Shown in pieces: positions 1 through 6,330 of a stretch of DNA of 10,116 nt; positions within the stretch are counted from its first letter, which is position 1; each line of letters opens with the position of its first letter. This DNA comes from Myxococcota bacterium. Lineage in GTDB: Bacteria > Myxococcota > UBA4151. The notes under the pieces were generated by a model, which saw only the letters and a program-made list of their open reading frames with translations, was not told the origin of the DNA and ran no database searches. The stretch covers positions 1 through 10,116 of the forward strand of contig JAPKCE010000047.1 in assembly GCA_028823075.1 (NCBI GenBank), given 5' to 3'. Position numbers and translations under genes: made by a program.

Positions 1-549
1 CAAAATCGCATCCAGTTTAGGGCGAATCTCAGGCTGGATTTTACGGCCTCTCGCCTCGATCAAATACTCGCGAAAGTGATCGAGTTCCCAGCGCAGGAAA
101 GTAGCGTCAAAGCACTTGGCGAGACCGGGGAGGTCATCAGCGCCAGCGTCTCGCGCTATCTCGTGAAGATGGGCGAGGAGGTCGACGGCCTCGCCATAAA
201 TCTGCTCGGCAGAACCTTCGACCAGCGCGTCTTCCAAGGTCAAATCACCCAAATCCTCGAGCATCAATAAACGCGACTGGGCATCCCAAGCGAACTCCTT
301 GGGGACCGGGATACCGCGCAAGTCGAGCCAATCGCGGACCACACGAAAGGGGAGCTCGTCGCCCCCAGTATCACCGCCGATTTCGGCGGGCTTATCTTCG
401 ATGGGGCTATGCATGATGACGCGGGTTTCGGTGTCGTTTTGGGCGCGAAAGTAAGTGCGACCACTGGCCTGGCCGCCCAAACAGATGACTTCGTCAGCGC
501 TGAAACCATGTTCTTCGCACCACTGACCGACTTGAATTTCTGAAACCAT
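1..549 (-). CDS. APH-family phosphotransferase, AmgK-like (N-terminal part, runs off left edge)
   Basis: Only the first 183 codons are in the window; the frame is still open at base 1. The protein looks like the N-terminal lobe of the aminoglycoside-phosphotransferase/choline-kinase fold, closest in pattern to cell-wall sugar kinases of the AmgK type, which phosphorylate N-acetylmuramate or N-acetylglucosamine at the anomeric position. Visible landmarks are a glycine-rich nucleotide-loop-like stretch GGQASGRTYFR at residues 25-35, a region with RGIPVP at 78-83, the hinge-like LLMLEDLGDLTLEDAL at 94-109, a helix LLAHLHEIARD at 124-134, and FLRWELDHFREYL at 151-163, which resembles the segment AmgK relatives carry in that place. 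The catalytic loop and metal-binding motif would lie beyond the edge, so activity cannot be judged. The ATG is preceded by GGGAGG four bases upstream, which fixes the start. It is transcribed divergently from the NqrM-like gene. Substrate is an inference; other small-molecule kinases of the superfamily are possible. Confidence 0.8.
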   Translation of the reverse strand, partial: MVSEIQVGQWCEEHGFSADEVICLGGQASGRTYFRAQNDTETRVIMHSPIEDKPAEIGGDTGGDELPFRVVRDWLDLRGIPVPKEFAWDAQSRLLMLEDLGDLTLEDALVEGSAEQIYGEAVDLLAHLHEIARDAGADDLPGLAKCFDATFLRWELDHFREYLIEARGRKIQPEIRPKLDAIL

Positions 550-562
550 GAATCCTCCCGGG

Positions 563-589
563 GGGCTGCGGGCGGATGTACCGCAGCCC
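563..589 (-). repeat. Perfect 9-bp inverted repeat (stem-loop) just upstream of the kinase gene
   Basis: GGGCTGCGG (563-571) and its exact reverse complement CCGCAGCCC (581-589) flank a 9-base loop. The stem is almost all G:C. It ends a few bases upstream of the kinase Shine-Dalgarno (554-559), so in a minus-strand transcript it would sit in the 5' untranslated leader. Neither side carries a T-run, so an intrinsic terminator is unlikely. A leader hairpin that affects translation or mRNA stability, or a dyad bound by a protein, are both possible; the sequence does not decide. Confidence 0.45.
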
Positions 590-780
590 AAGAGGTTTGG
601 CCAGACAGCTCAGATCGGCAAGGGGGAATCGCATCGTTGGCCCGGCGAAATGGACGGCATGCTCGAAGCCGTCGCCGCTCGACGCGGCTAACCATCAAGT
701 TGCACATCGGGATCACCCCGGTAAACGCTACAGTGGAGATGATGTCGAAGAGATGTTACGGGGGCCCCAAGGACAAGCCC

Positions 781-1047
781 ATGACCACTGTGATCGCGAC
801 CATCTTATTATTCGCTATGCTGCTCGTCGGCATGAGCCTTGGCATTATATTGTCCGACCGTAAGCTCAAAGGAACTTGCGGCGGCGAGAGCGTGCGCGGG
901 CCTGATGGCTTGCCGATGCTCTGCGGCGCCTGCCCGAAGAAACGCAACGACCTATGCCCTACCGACAACCCCTTTGCGGCGGTCGCCATGGTAGGTAATC
1001 CGGCGCGCACGATCAACGAACATACCGGCCGGAGATGGAACCCCTAA
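781..1047 (+). CDS. nqrM: NqrM-like small membrane protein (Na+-NQR maturation family)
   Basis: An 88-residue protein with one N-terminal membrane helix (about residues 4-23, VIATILLFAMLLVGMSLGII) followed by the hallmark KLKGTCGG at 28-35 and three more cysteines (C48 and C51 in CGAC, C59). This matches NqrM (formerly DUF539/ApbE-associated small protein), which is needed to assemble the membrane iron centre of the sodium-pumping NADH:quinone oxidoreductase; four conserved cysteines are thought to handle iron. The ATG at 781 is chosen because AAGGA lies about eight bases upstream and translation then begins exactly at the membrane helix; earlier in-frame ATGs at 739 and 742 would add a basic leader and have GGAG abutting them with no spacing. 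The tail of about 29 residues after the last cysteine makes it slightly longer than typical. No nqr structural gene lies in this window. It converges on the next gene. Confidence 0.72.
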   Translation: MTTVIATILLFAMLLVGMSLGIILSDRKLKGTCGGESVRGPDGLPMLCGACPKKRNDLCPTDNPFAAVAMVGNPARTINEHTGRRWNP

Positions 1048-1053
1048 GCGCTG

Positions 1054-1815
1054 TTAGCGGACGTCCCGCACACAGGCGGCGGCTTCCTCCGGGCATGATC
1101 GGCGTCCGCAGTCCAAATCCATGCATCGGTTTCTCATCATGCACTGAATCAAAGCGTTGCTCAGCTGGTTGCTTTCGCGGCGTACGCCGTCCGAGCAAGT
1201 ACCCATGCAGTTCTGGTCGCGAGGGCCGCAAGCATCGGCGCAGGTTAGAAATTCAGCGCAGGTCAGATTACCCTCGGGCGGTGGGCCCATGCCGCCGTCC
1301 GCGCCTCCAGGTCCGGGACCTCCGCCGCCAGCCTCTCCGCAGGCTTGTGCTTCGTTTTGACAGTTCTGCATCAGGCATTGGAAACCAGTGCATTCGTTTC
1401 GCTGCGCGCAGCGGAAGACGGCCTCAGCCTCAGTCCGCTGAGAAGGATCTACATTGGTGAGGCATTGTTGAGGGCAGCTCCGACTGGTGGGGTCGCATTC
1501 CAAAACACATTCCATCGCCTCGACACAAGTCGTACCCTGGCCGGCGCCAGCATCCTGCTCAACAACCACAGCGCCAGCATCCTGCTCAACAACCACAGCG
1601 CCAGCATCGTCGCTCGCGACAGGGCCGCTGTCGTTTGTCACGACCGGCTGGCCAGAGTCGGCGTGAGGAACTGCAACGTCGGCAGCCACCGACCCGCTAT
1701 CAGTCGCCGTCACGCCACTATCCGCACCACCACTTCCGGAATCGTTTCCCCCTACGGGTTCTGAACTCGGACAGGCCATAAGGGTCAAACAGGCGACAAA
1801 AGCGATGAAACGCAT
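1054..1815 (-). CDS. Secreted lipoprotein with two tandem 10-cysteine domains
   Basis: A 253-residue protein of no function I recognise. It starts with a lipoprotein signal (hydrophobic FIAFVACLTLMAC, lipobox LMAC, predicted lipidated Cys15), so it should be anchored in a membrane and face the periplasm or outside. Residues 16-95 form a low-complexity linker rich in DSG/DAG units, including a perfectly repeated DAGAVVVEQ. Two homologous domains follow, Cys97-Cys159 and Cys186-Cys248, joined by a Gly/Pro-rich linker. Both have ten cysteines in exactly the same spacing: C-5-C-3-C-6-C-3-C-17-C-5-C-4-C-4-C-6-C, so five disulfides per domain are likely. The start has AGGAG seven bases upstream. 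The layout (lipobox, DSG linker, disulfide-rich modules) is typical of myxobacterial and bradymonad surface lipoproteins. Its stop lies 6 bp from the stop of the convergent NqrM-like gene, and it is divergent from the kynurenine operon. Role unknown; adhesion or surface structure would be guesses. Confidence 0.85.
   Translation of the reverse strand: MRFIAFVACLTLMACPSSEPVGGNDSGSGGADSGVTATDSGSVAADVAVPHADSGQPVVTNDSGPVASDDAGAVVVEQDAGAVVVEQDAGAGQGTTCVEAMECVLECDPTSRSCPQQCLTNVDPSQRTEAEAVFRCAQRNECTGFQCLMQNCQNEAQACGEAGGGGPGPGGADGGMGPPPEGNLTCAEFLTCADACGPRDQNCMGTCSDGVRRESNQLSNALIQCMMRNRCMDLDCGRRSCPEEAAACVRDVR
1544..1608 (-). repeat. 27-bp tandem repeat (two full copies plus 11 bp)
   Basis: Bases 1544-1570 and 1571-1597 are identical 27-mers, followed by an 11-base partial third copy (1598-1608). 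The unit is nine codons long and encodes DAGAVVVEQ in the linker of the minus-strand lipoprotein, so gain or loss of units keeps the frame. Exact identity, including third codon positions, suggests a recent duplication or a slippage-prone site. Confidence 0.9.
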
Positions 1816-1850
1816 AACGGTTCTCCTATGAACGCTAATCGTGCCAGGGA

Positions 1851-1867
1851 TTAACGTCTGACGCTAG
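1851..1867. promoter_or_regulatory. Imperfect inverted repeat in the divergent spacer (possible operator)
   Basis: TTAACGTC (1851-1858) and GACGCTAG (1860-1867) are inverted around T1859 with six of eight positions paired; the core CGTCTGACG is a perfect odd palindrome. It lies between the lipoprotein gene and the kynurenine operon and overlaps the -35-like hexamer noted for the operon. No regulator gene is present in the window, so which protein might bind here is unknown. This could be chance. Confidence 0.25.
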
Positions 1868-1886
1868 TTTCGAATAAAAAAATAAC
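1858..1886 (+). promoter_or_regulatory. Weak sigma70-like promoter candidate for the kynurenine operon
   Basis: CTGACG (1858-1863) and AATAAC (1881-1886) are separated by 17 bases and each matches four of six consensus positions; the spacer includes an A-rich run. It is the best pair I found in the 133-bp divergent spacer and lies about 60 bases before the start of the first operon gene. The match is weak and promoters in this phylum often deviate from the E. coli consensus. Confidence 0.25.
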
Positions 1887-1938
1887 AGCTTTCTTCAGCG
1901 CACTTGTCGTCGGCACCTCCCCAGCGCAAGGTGCTGCC

Positions 1939-1942
1939 GGAG
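1939..1942 (+). promoter_or_regulatory. Ribosome binding site that selects ATG 1949
   Basis: GGAG with a six-base gap to ATG 1949. The open frame extends upstream to a TTG at 1904, but that codon has no Shine-Dalgarno, and starting at 1949 gives 259 residues, the usual size for this enzyme family. Confidence 0.6.
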
Positions 1943-1948
1943 CAGATC

Positions 1949-2728
1949 ATGGACCCATATTTAGTCGAAGCCTTGGCAGCCCAAGTCGATCGGGCGGCGC
2001 TTAGCGGTGAAACCCTCACCATGCTCAGCGCCGAACACGGTGAACTGGACCTTCACAGCGCCTACAGCATTCAACGCGCCAGTATCGCTCGGCGACTTGG
2101 GCGCGGCGAAAAGCTCTGCGGTATGAAAATGGGCCTAACGAGCCTAGCGAAGATGCAACAGATGGGGGTTCACGACCCTATATATGGGCATCTAACAGAC
2201 GCCATGATTCTTGAACCGGGCGGTGCGCTAAGCCTCTCGGGCTTGGTTCACCCTCGGGTTGAGCCCGAAATCGCCTTCACCCTTAAGGCTGACTTAAAAG
2301 GGACGCCTAGCCCCGATGAAGCAATGGCTGCCGTGGGGAGTGTGCATTGCGCTATCGAAGTGATCGACAGCCGTTATACAGACTTTAAATTCACCCTGCT
2401 CGATGTTATCGCCGACAACACCTCGGCTTGCCGCTACATCATGGGTGAAGGCTACGCGCCAGACGATCTGGAACTCGGTAATCTAGCGATGAAAATGGAT
2501 GTAGGGGGGCGCGAACAACGATCCGGCACAAGCGCCGCTATTCTCGAGCATCCTGCGCTCTCTTTGGCGCGTTTGGTCGCCATGCTGTCGCGCTGTGATG
2601 AAGGACTGAAGGCCGGCCAGACAATTTTGGCAGGAGCAGCCACAGCGGCGGTTCATATCGCGGCGGGAGACCGCGTTGAGGTTGAGGTCGCAGGTCTGGG
2701 CTCGGTCTCCTTCTCGGTGGAGAGTTAG
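1949..2728 (+). CDS. nbaG: 2-oxo-3-hexenedioate decarboxylase (4-oxalocrotonate decarboxylase, NbaG/XylI type)
   Basis: A cytosolic metal-dependent decarboxylase expected to convert 2-oxo-3-hexenedioate, made by deaminating 2-aminomuconate, to 2-oxopent-4-enoate and CO2. The 259-residue protein belongs to the hydratase/decarboxylase (fumarylacetoacetase-like) superfamily. The decarboxylase branch is favoured over the pentenoate hydratase branch by GMKMGLTSLAKM at residues 58-69, MGVHDPIYG at 72-80 and IEVIDSRYTDFKF at 136-148, which resemble XylI/DmpH. Metal ligands E105 and E107 (HPRVEPEIAF) and E137 are in place, as is K60. It is the first gene of the operon, with the dioxygenase gene starting 3 bp after its stop. 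In pseudomonads the same activity is nbaG of the 2-nitrobenzoate/3-hydroxyanthranilate cluster. The two enzymes that should act between NbaD and this one (semialdehyde dehydrogenase and aminomuconate deaminase) are not nearby. Annotation as 2-keto-4-pentenoate hydratase is the main alternative. Confidence 0.85.
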   Translation: MDPYLVEALAAQVDRAALSGETLTMLSAEHGELDLHSAYSIQRASIARRLGRGEKLCGMKMGLTSLAKMQQMGVHDPIYGHLTDAMILEPGGALSLSGLVHPRVEPEIAFTLKADLKGTPSPDEAMAAVGSVHCAIEVIDSRYTDFKFTLLDVIADNTSACRYIMGEGYAPDDLELGNLAMKMDVGGREQRSGTSAAILEHPALSLARLVAMLSRCDEGLKAGQTILAGAATAAVHIAAGDRVEVEVAGLGSVSFSVES

Positions 2729-2731
2729 CCG

Positions 2732-3247
2732 ATGGCGCTTAGCACAATTGACTTTCGTAGCTGGATCGACGCCAATCGCGACAAACTCAAGCCGCCGGTC
2801 GGCAATTGCGAGATCTACCCCAACCACGACTTTATCGTCATGGTGATCGGCGGCCCCAACAGCCGTACCGACTATCATGTCAATGGAGGCGAAGAGTTTT
2901 TCTACCAACTTGAGGGCGATATCGTGCTCAAAATTATTGAAGACGGGCAATTTCGAGATCTACTTATAAAGGAGGGCGAAATCCTACTTTTGCCGGCAAA
3001 GGTCCCTCAGTCGCCCCGGCGCCCGGCTGGCAGCGTGGGTTTGGTGATCGAGAGGCAACGCGCTAAAGGTGAGATCGATGCCCTCATTTGGTATTGTGAA
3101 TATTGCGATCACCAACTCCATAAGGCCAGCTTTTGGCTACGAGATATCGCCAAAGACCTAGTTCCCGAAATCAAACGGTTTTACGCCAGTGAAGAACTTC
3201 GCCTGTGCGCCTCTTGCGGTAAAGTGCACGAGGTCCCAACGCCGTGA
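2732..3247 (+). CDS. nbaC: 3-hydroxyanthranilate 3,4-dioxygenase with an altered iron-ligand site
   Basis: A 171-residue cupin of the bacterial short type, expected to open the ring of 3-hydroxyanthranilate with O2 to give 2-amino-3-carboxymuconate semialdehyde (ACMS). Family signatures are clear: LKPPVGN at 19-25, FIVMVIGGPNSRTDYH at 34-49, EEFFYQLEGD at 54-63, ERQR at 107-110. Two ligands of the Fe(II) 2-His-1-carboxylate site are present (H49, E55), as are the substrate-binding arginines R45 and R97 and E107. The third ligand, histidine in the usual HSPQR/PHSP motif (His95 in the Cupriavidus enzyme), is Gln93 here, in LPAKVPQSPRRP; the codon is CAG. The C-terminal rubredoxin-like metal site (C122, C125, C159, C162) is intact. 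GGAGAG lies seven bases before the ATG. The gene ends in a 4-base GTGA overlap with the next. Identity of the family is firm; full activity is uncertain because of the ligand change. Confidence 0.93.
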   Translation: MALSTIDFRSWIDANRDKLKPPVGNCEIYPNHDFIVMVIGGPNSRTDYHVNGGEEFFYQLEGDIVLKIIEDGQFRDLLIKEGEILLLPAKVPQSPRRPAGSVGLVIERQRAKGEIDALIWYCEYCDHQLHKASFWLRDIAKDLVPEIKRFYASEELRLCASCGKVHEVPTP

Positions 3248-4284
3248 AAATTGATCTCCATACCCATATTCTGCCGAAAGAATGGCCGGATCTAAACCAA
3301 CGCTACGGCTACGGTGAGTGGATTCAGTTGCAGCACCATAAGCCCTGCTGTGCGCGCATGATGCGCGGCGATCAATTCTTTCGCGAGATCGAAGATGATT
3401 GCTGGAGCCCGACCCGGCGCATGAAAGATTGCGACGAGCATCAGGTTGATGTGCAGGTGTTATCGACCGTCCCAGTGATGTTTTCCTATTGGGCCCGACC
3501 TACCGACACCTTAGATTTATCGAAGCTTCTGAACGACCATATCGCCGGTATCGTGGCACGCTACCCGAAGCGTTTTACGGGGTTATGTACCTTACCGATG
3601 CAAGCTCCCGAACTCGCCATTCGCGAGCTTGAGCGCTGTATGAAAAACGGTTTCGATGGTGTCGAGATCGGCACCCACATCAACGACTGGAACCTGGACG
3701 ATGAGGCGCTCGAACCCTTCTGGGCGGCCGCTGAAGAGTTGGGCGCCGCCATCTTTGTGCATCCTTGGGATATGATGGGCCAAGGGCGAATGCCACGCCA
3801 CTGGCTACCCTGGTTAGTGAGCATGCCGGCCGAAACCAGTTTAGCCATCTGCTCCATCGCCATGGGGGGCATCCTTGAACGTTACCCGAAACTGCGCATC
3901 TGTTTTGCCCATGGTGGCGGCAGTTTTCCCGCGACCATCGGGCGCATCGATCATGGCTTTGATGTCCGGCCGGACCTTTGTCAGACGCGCACCAAGCGGC
4001 GACCTAGCGATTTTCTCAAAGAATTCTACCTCGACTCGCTGGTGCACGATGAGCATTCGCTACGCTTTATAGCCGAAAAGATGAGCCCGGAACGCATTGC
4101 CTTGGGCACCGATTACCCCTTTCCTTTAGGCGAGCTTTCGCCGGGTAAACTGATCGAAGCGGCGAGCTTTAGCATCGCTGAAAAAGAGCGTATGTTATCG
4201 GGTACAGCGCTCGAATTCCTAGGTCGTTTACGCCAAGAATTCGAAACCGAAGCAAGCCGTGCCCATTCGCTAGGCCTGCTCTAA
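3244..4284 (+). CDS. nbaD: 2-amino-3-carboxymuconate-6-semialdehyde decarboxylase (ACMSD)
   Basis: An amidohydrolase-fold zinc decarboxylase that removes CO2 from ACMS to give 2-aminomuconate semialdehyde, steering carbon into catabolism and away from spontaneous quinolinate formation. Of 346 residues, the landmarks are the N-terminal metal motif DLHTHI (H6, H8), the substrate arginine R47 in FFREIEDDCW, VQVLSTVPVMFSYWA at 70-84, HPWDMMGQGRM at 173-183 with ligand H173, LPWLVSMPAETSLAI at 188-202, the catalytic FAHGGGSF at 221-228 with H223, and GTDYPFPLGE at 288-297 with ligand D290. Every key residue of the Pseudomonas enzyme has a counterpart. The protein starts with GTG overlapping the dioxygenase stop (GTGA), with GAGG ten bases upstream, so translational coupling is likely. 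The C-terminus is about 20 residues longer than the Pseudomonas fluorescens enzyme. The stop codon abuts the next ATG. Confidence 0.95.
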   Translation: MKIDLHTHILPKEWPDLNQRYGYGEWIQLQHHKPCCARMMRGDQFFREIEDDCWSPTRRMKDCDEHQVDVQVLSTVPVMFSYWARPTDTLDLSKLLNDHIAGIVARYPKRFTGLCTLPMQAPELAIRELERCMKNGFDGVEIGTHINDWNLDDEALEPFWAAAEELGAAIFVHPWDMMGQGRMPRHWLPWLVSMPAETSLAICSIAMGGILERYPKLRICFAHGGGSFPATIGRIDHGFDVRPDLCQTRTKRRPSDFLKEFYLDSLVHDEHSLRFIAEKMSPERIALGTDYPFPLGELSPGKLIEAASFSIAEKERMLSGTALEFLGRLRQEFETEASRAHSLGLL

Positions 4285-5067
4285 ATGTTACTGCACTTTG
4301 AATGGCAAGAGCGCGGCTACAGCGTTCAAACCTCTCAGGCCATCGACTTGAGCAGGGCTGTCGATTTCGATGCTGAACAGCCGCAATTCTTTGGCCTACC
4401 GCGGGCAGAACAACACAGTATTGAAGCCACTGGTTTTATTGGAGATACCCGTCGCGGCGGGCCTTGCAACTGCCGTACGCTTAGCTTGAGTCCACATGCC
4501 AACGGCACGCATACCGAGAGCATGCAGCATATTGACGCTACGGCTCCCGGGCCGGCTCAGGCGATCAGCCAAGGTCTTATGGTGGCCCGACTGATCACCC
4601 TGCAACCGACGAGTCTTGCACAGAGCCGCGAGCATTATAACGACTGCGGGGAACCTCAAGATGAGATCCTTAGCGCGGCTGCGCTAAAAGCCGCCCTGAG
4701 TGATGAGCTTTTACCGCAAGCCGTGGTGCTTCGAAGCCTGCCGAACACAAGCGATAAACTGTGTCAGGACTACGACACCAATTGGGCGCCTTACCTAAGC
4801 TTTGAGGCCATCGACTGGTTATGCCAAGCCGGGGTCTTGCACCTGATCCTCGATCTGCCGAGCATCGATCGTCACGACGACGGCGGCGAACTGCCAAACC
4901 ACCATCGCTTTTGGCAGGCCATGGGCGCCTCGGCGAGCATCACCGAACTTGCCTTTGTTCCGCAAACGGCGCTCGACGGGCTGTACCTACTCGATCTGCA
5001 ACTGCCGAACCTACTCACCGACGCAGTCCCTTCACGCCCTCTTATCTACCCCGTTACGGAGGCCTAA
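4285..5067 (+). CDS. Cyclase-family hydrolase, probable kynurenine formamidase
   Basis: A 260-residue member of the cyclase/KynB superfamily (PF04199 type). The metal-binding signature is present in a variant form, SPHANGTHTESMQHI at 69-83, giving H71, H76, E78 and H82 in place of the classical HxGTHxDxPxH, and a later block LILDLPSIDRHDDGGELPNHHRFW (187-210; H206/H207 and D190 are ligand or catalytic candidates). The pattern is closer to a longer clade I associate with Bacteroidetes than to the roughly 210-residue proteobacterial KynB. Position makes the role clear by inference: it lies between ACMSD and kynureninase, where hydrolysis of N-formylkynurenine to kynurenine and formate is the missing activity. 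It starts directly after the ACMSD stop with only a weak AGG upstream, so it probably depends on translational coupling, and its stop abuts the kynU start. An unrelated amidohydrolase role cannot be excluded. Confidence 0.8.
   Translation: MLLHFEWQERGYSVQTSQAIDLSRAVDFDAEQPQFFGLPRAEQHSIEATGFIGDTRRGGPCNCRTLSLSPHANGTHTESMQHIDATAPGPAQAISQGLMVARLITLQPTSLAQSREHYNDCGEPQDEILSAAALKAALSDELLPQAVVLRSLPNTSDKLCQDYDTNWAPYLSFEAIDWLCQAGVLHLILDLPSIDRHDDGGELPNHHRFWQAMGASASITELAFVPQTALDGLYLLDLQLPNLLTDAVPSRPLIYPVTEA
5058..5062 (+). promoter_or_regulatory. Strong ribosome binding site selecting the TTG start of kynU
   Basis: GGAGG lies five bases before TTG 5068, inside the end of the preceding gene. The next in-frame ATG (5095, codon 10) has no comparable site, so the TTG start is preferred even though it is a weak initiation codon. 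Confidence 0.65.
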
Positions 5068-6330
5068 TTGAGCCGTCTTGACCAAGCAAAGTCCATGGAT
5101 AACGCCGATAAGCTTAGCGGCTTTCGATCTGAGTTTTATACCCCGAAGCAGGCGGACGGAAGCGAGGTTATCTACCTCTGCGGTAACTCTCTGGGACTGC
5201 AACCCAAGGGCGTTCGAGCGGCCATAGAACAAGAGCTTCTCGACTGGGAGAAGCTCGGCGTTGAAGGACATTTCGAAGCGAAAAACCCTTGGTTTAATTA
5301 CCACGAACCGCTGCTCGAAAACGCAGCGGTGGTGGTCGGAGCCCAGCCGGTTGAAGTGGCGCTAATGAACAGTTTGACCACGAACCTACACCTCTTGATG
5401 GTGAGTTTTTATCGCCCCACCGCGAAGCGCTATAAGATTTTGATCGAGGGCTCGGCCTTTCCTTCCGATCGCTATGCAGTCGCTAGCCAAGCTCAGTTTC
5501 ACGGCTACGACCCGGCTGATGCTATTCTCGAAGCCAAGCCCCGACCAGGGGAGGATTGTCTGCGGCAAGATGATATTGAGGCTTTAATAAAGCGTGAAGG
5601 CGATAGCATCGCTCTCATCCTTTTCGGCGGCGTCAACTATTACACAGGACAAGCTTTTGACATGCAGGCCATCACCCAAGCTGGACATGACGCGGGCTGC
5701 ACTGTCGGTTTCGACCTGGCTCACGCCGCGGGCAATTTGCATCTCAAACTGCACGATTGGGGCGTCGATTTCGCCGCCTGGTGCAGTTACAAATACATGA
5801 ACTCAGGGCCCGGCGGTGTGTCGGGTATTTTTGTTCATTCTCAACACACAGCAACACCGTCTGAGTTACCACGCTTTTGCGGGTGGTGGGGCGTTGATCC
5901 GGAAATCCGCTTTACCATGCCCGAAACCTTCAGCCCTCAATGCGGTGCTGGCGGATGGCAACTCTCAAACGCACCGGTGATGCTTCTGGCATCACATCGG
6001 GTCGCATTACAACAGTTTGAACGCGCCGGCATGGCAGCATTACGCGCCAAAAGTGTAGCGCTCACGAGCTTTTTGCTCGAAATGCTAGCCGAACTTCCAG
6101 GCGGAGCCCCGGAGGTCATCACCCCCACTGACCCCGCCCAACGCGGCGGCCAACTGAGCCTGCGTTTTGGCAGCAAAGCCAAACAGCTACACCAAGCCCT
6201 GACGCGAGCAGGCGTGGTCTGTGACTTTCGCGAGCCCGACTGCCTGCGTTTGGCCGTGGCACCCTTGTACAACAGCTTTCAAGACTTGTGGCGTTTCGCA
6301 AAAATTCTAGAGGAGACCGACCATGGCTGA
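5068..6330 (+). CDS. kynU: Kynureninase
   Basis: A cytosolic PLP enzyme that cleaves 3-hydroxykynurenine or kynurenine to 3-hydroxyanthranilate or anthranilate plus alanine. The 420-residue protein has the full family pattern: YLCGNSLGLQPK at 36-47, AFPSDRYAVASQ at 130-141, GFDLAHAAGN at 214-223 with the PLP-pyridine aspartate D216 and H219, the Schiff-base lysine K242 in WCSYKYMNSGPGG (238-250), FCGWWGVD at 270-277, WQLSNAPV at 297-304 with N301, and the C-terminal substrate arginine R394 in DCLRLAVAPLYNSFQD. Length matches bacterial and human KynU. It starts at TTG behind a strong Shine-Dalgarno and overlaps the monooxygenase gene by 8 bp. The presence of Kmo and NbaC in the same operon implies that 3-hydroxykynurenine is the physiological substrate. 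Confidence 0.96.
   Translation: MSRLDQAKSMDNADKLSGFRSEFYTPKQADGSEVIYLCGNSLGLQPKGVRAAIEQELLDWEKLGVEGHFEAKNPWFNYHEPLLENAAVVVGAQPVEVALMNSLTTNLHLLMVSFYRPTAKRYKILIEGSAFPSDRYAVASQAQFHGYDPADAILEAKPRPGEDCLRQDDIEALIKREGDSIALILFGGVNYYTGQAFDMQAITQAGHDAGCTVGFDLAHAAGNLHLKLHDWGVDFAAWCSYKYMNSGPGGVSGIFVHSQHTATPSELPRFCGWWGVDPEIRFTMPETFSPQCGAGGWQLSNAPVMLLASHRVALQQFERAGMAALRAKSVALTSFLLEMLAELPGGAPEVITPTDPAQRGGQLSLRFGSKAKQLHQALTRAGVVCDFREPDCLRLAVAPLYNSFQDLWRFAKILEETDHG

Noticed and set aside
264..716. Long open frame on the minus strand overlapping the kinase gene start
   Set aside because: It overlaps the well-supported AmgK-like kinase in another frame, its product is Ser/Pro/Arg-rich with no recognisable motif, and no ribosome binding site precedes it.
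1046..1060. Bidirectional terminator between the convergent genes
   Set aside because: Only a 4-bp CGCT/AGCG stem is present at 1049-1059, with no T-run on either side.
1035..1460. Plus-strand open frame of 141 codons
   Set aside because: It lies antisense to the cysteine-rich lipoprotein, whose lipobox, Shine-Dalgarno and duplicated domains are compelling; the product is Arg-rich, as expected of a shadow frame.
1904..1948. Extended TTG start for the 2-oxo-3-hexenedioate decarboxylase
   Set aside because: There is no Shine-Dalgarno before the TTG; GGAG lies at the right distance before ATG 1949 and the resulting length fits the family.
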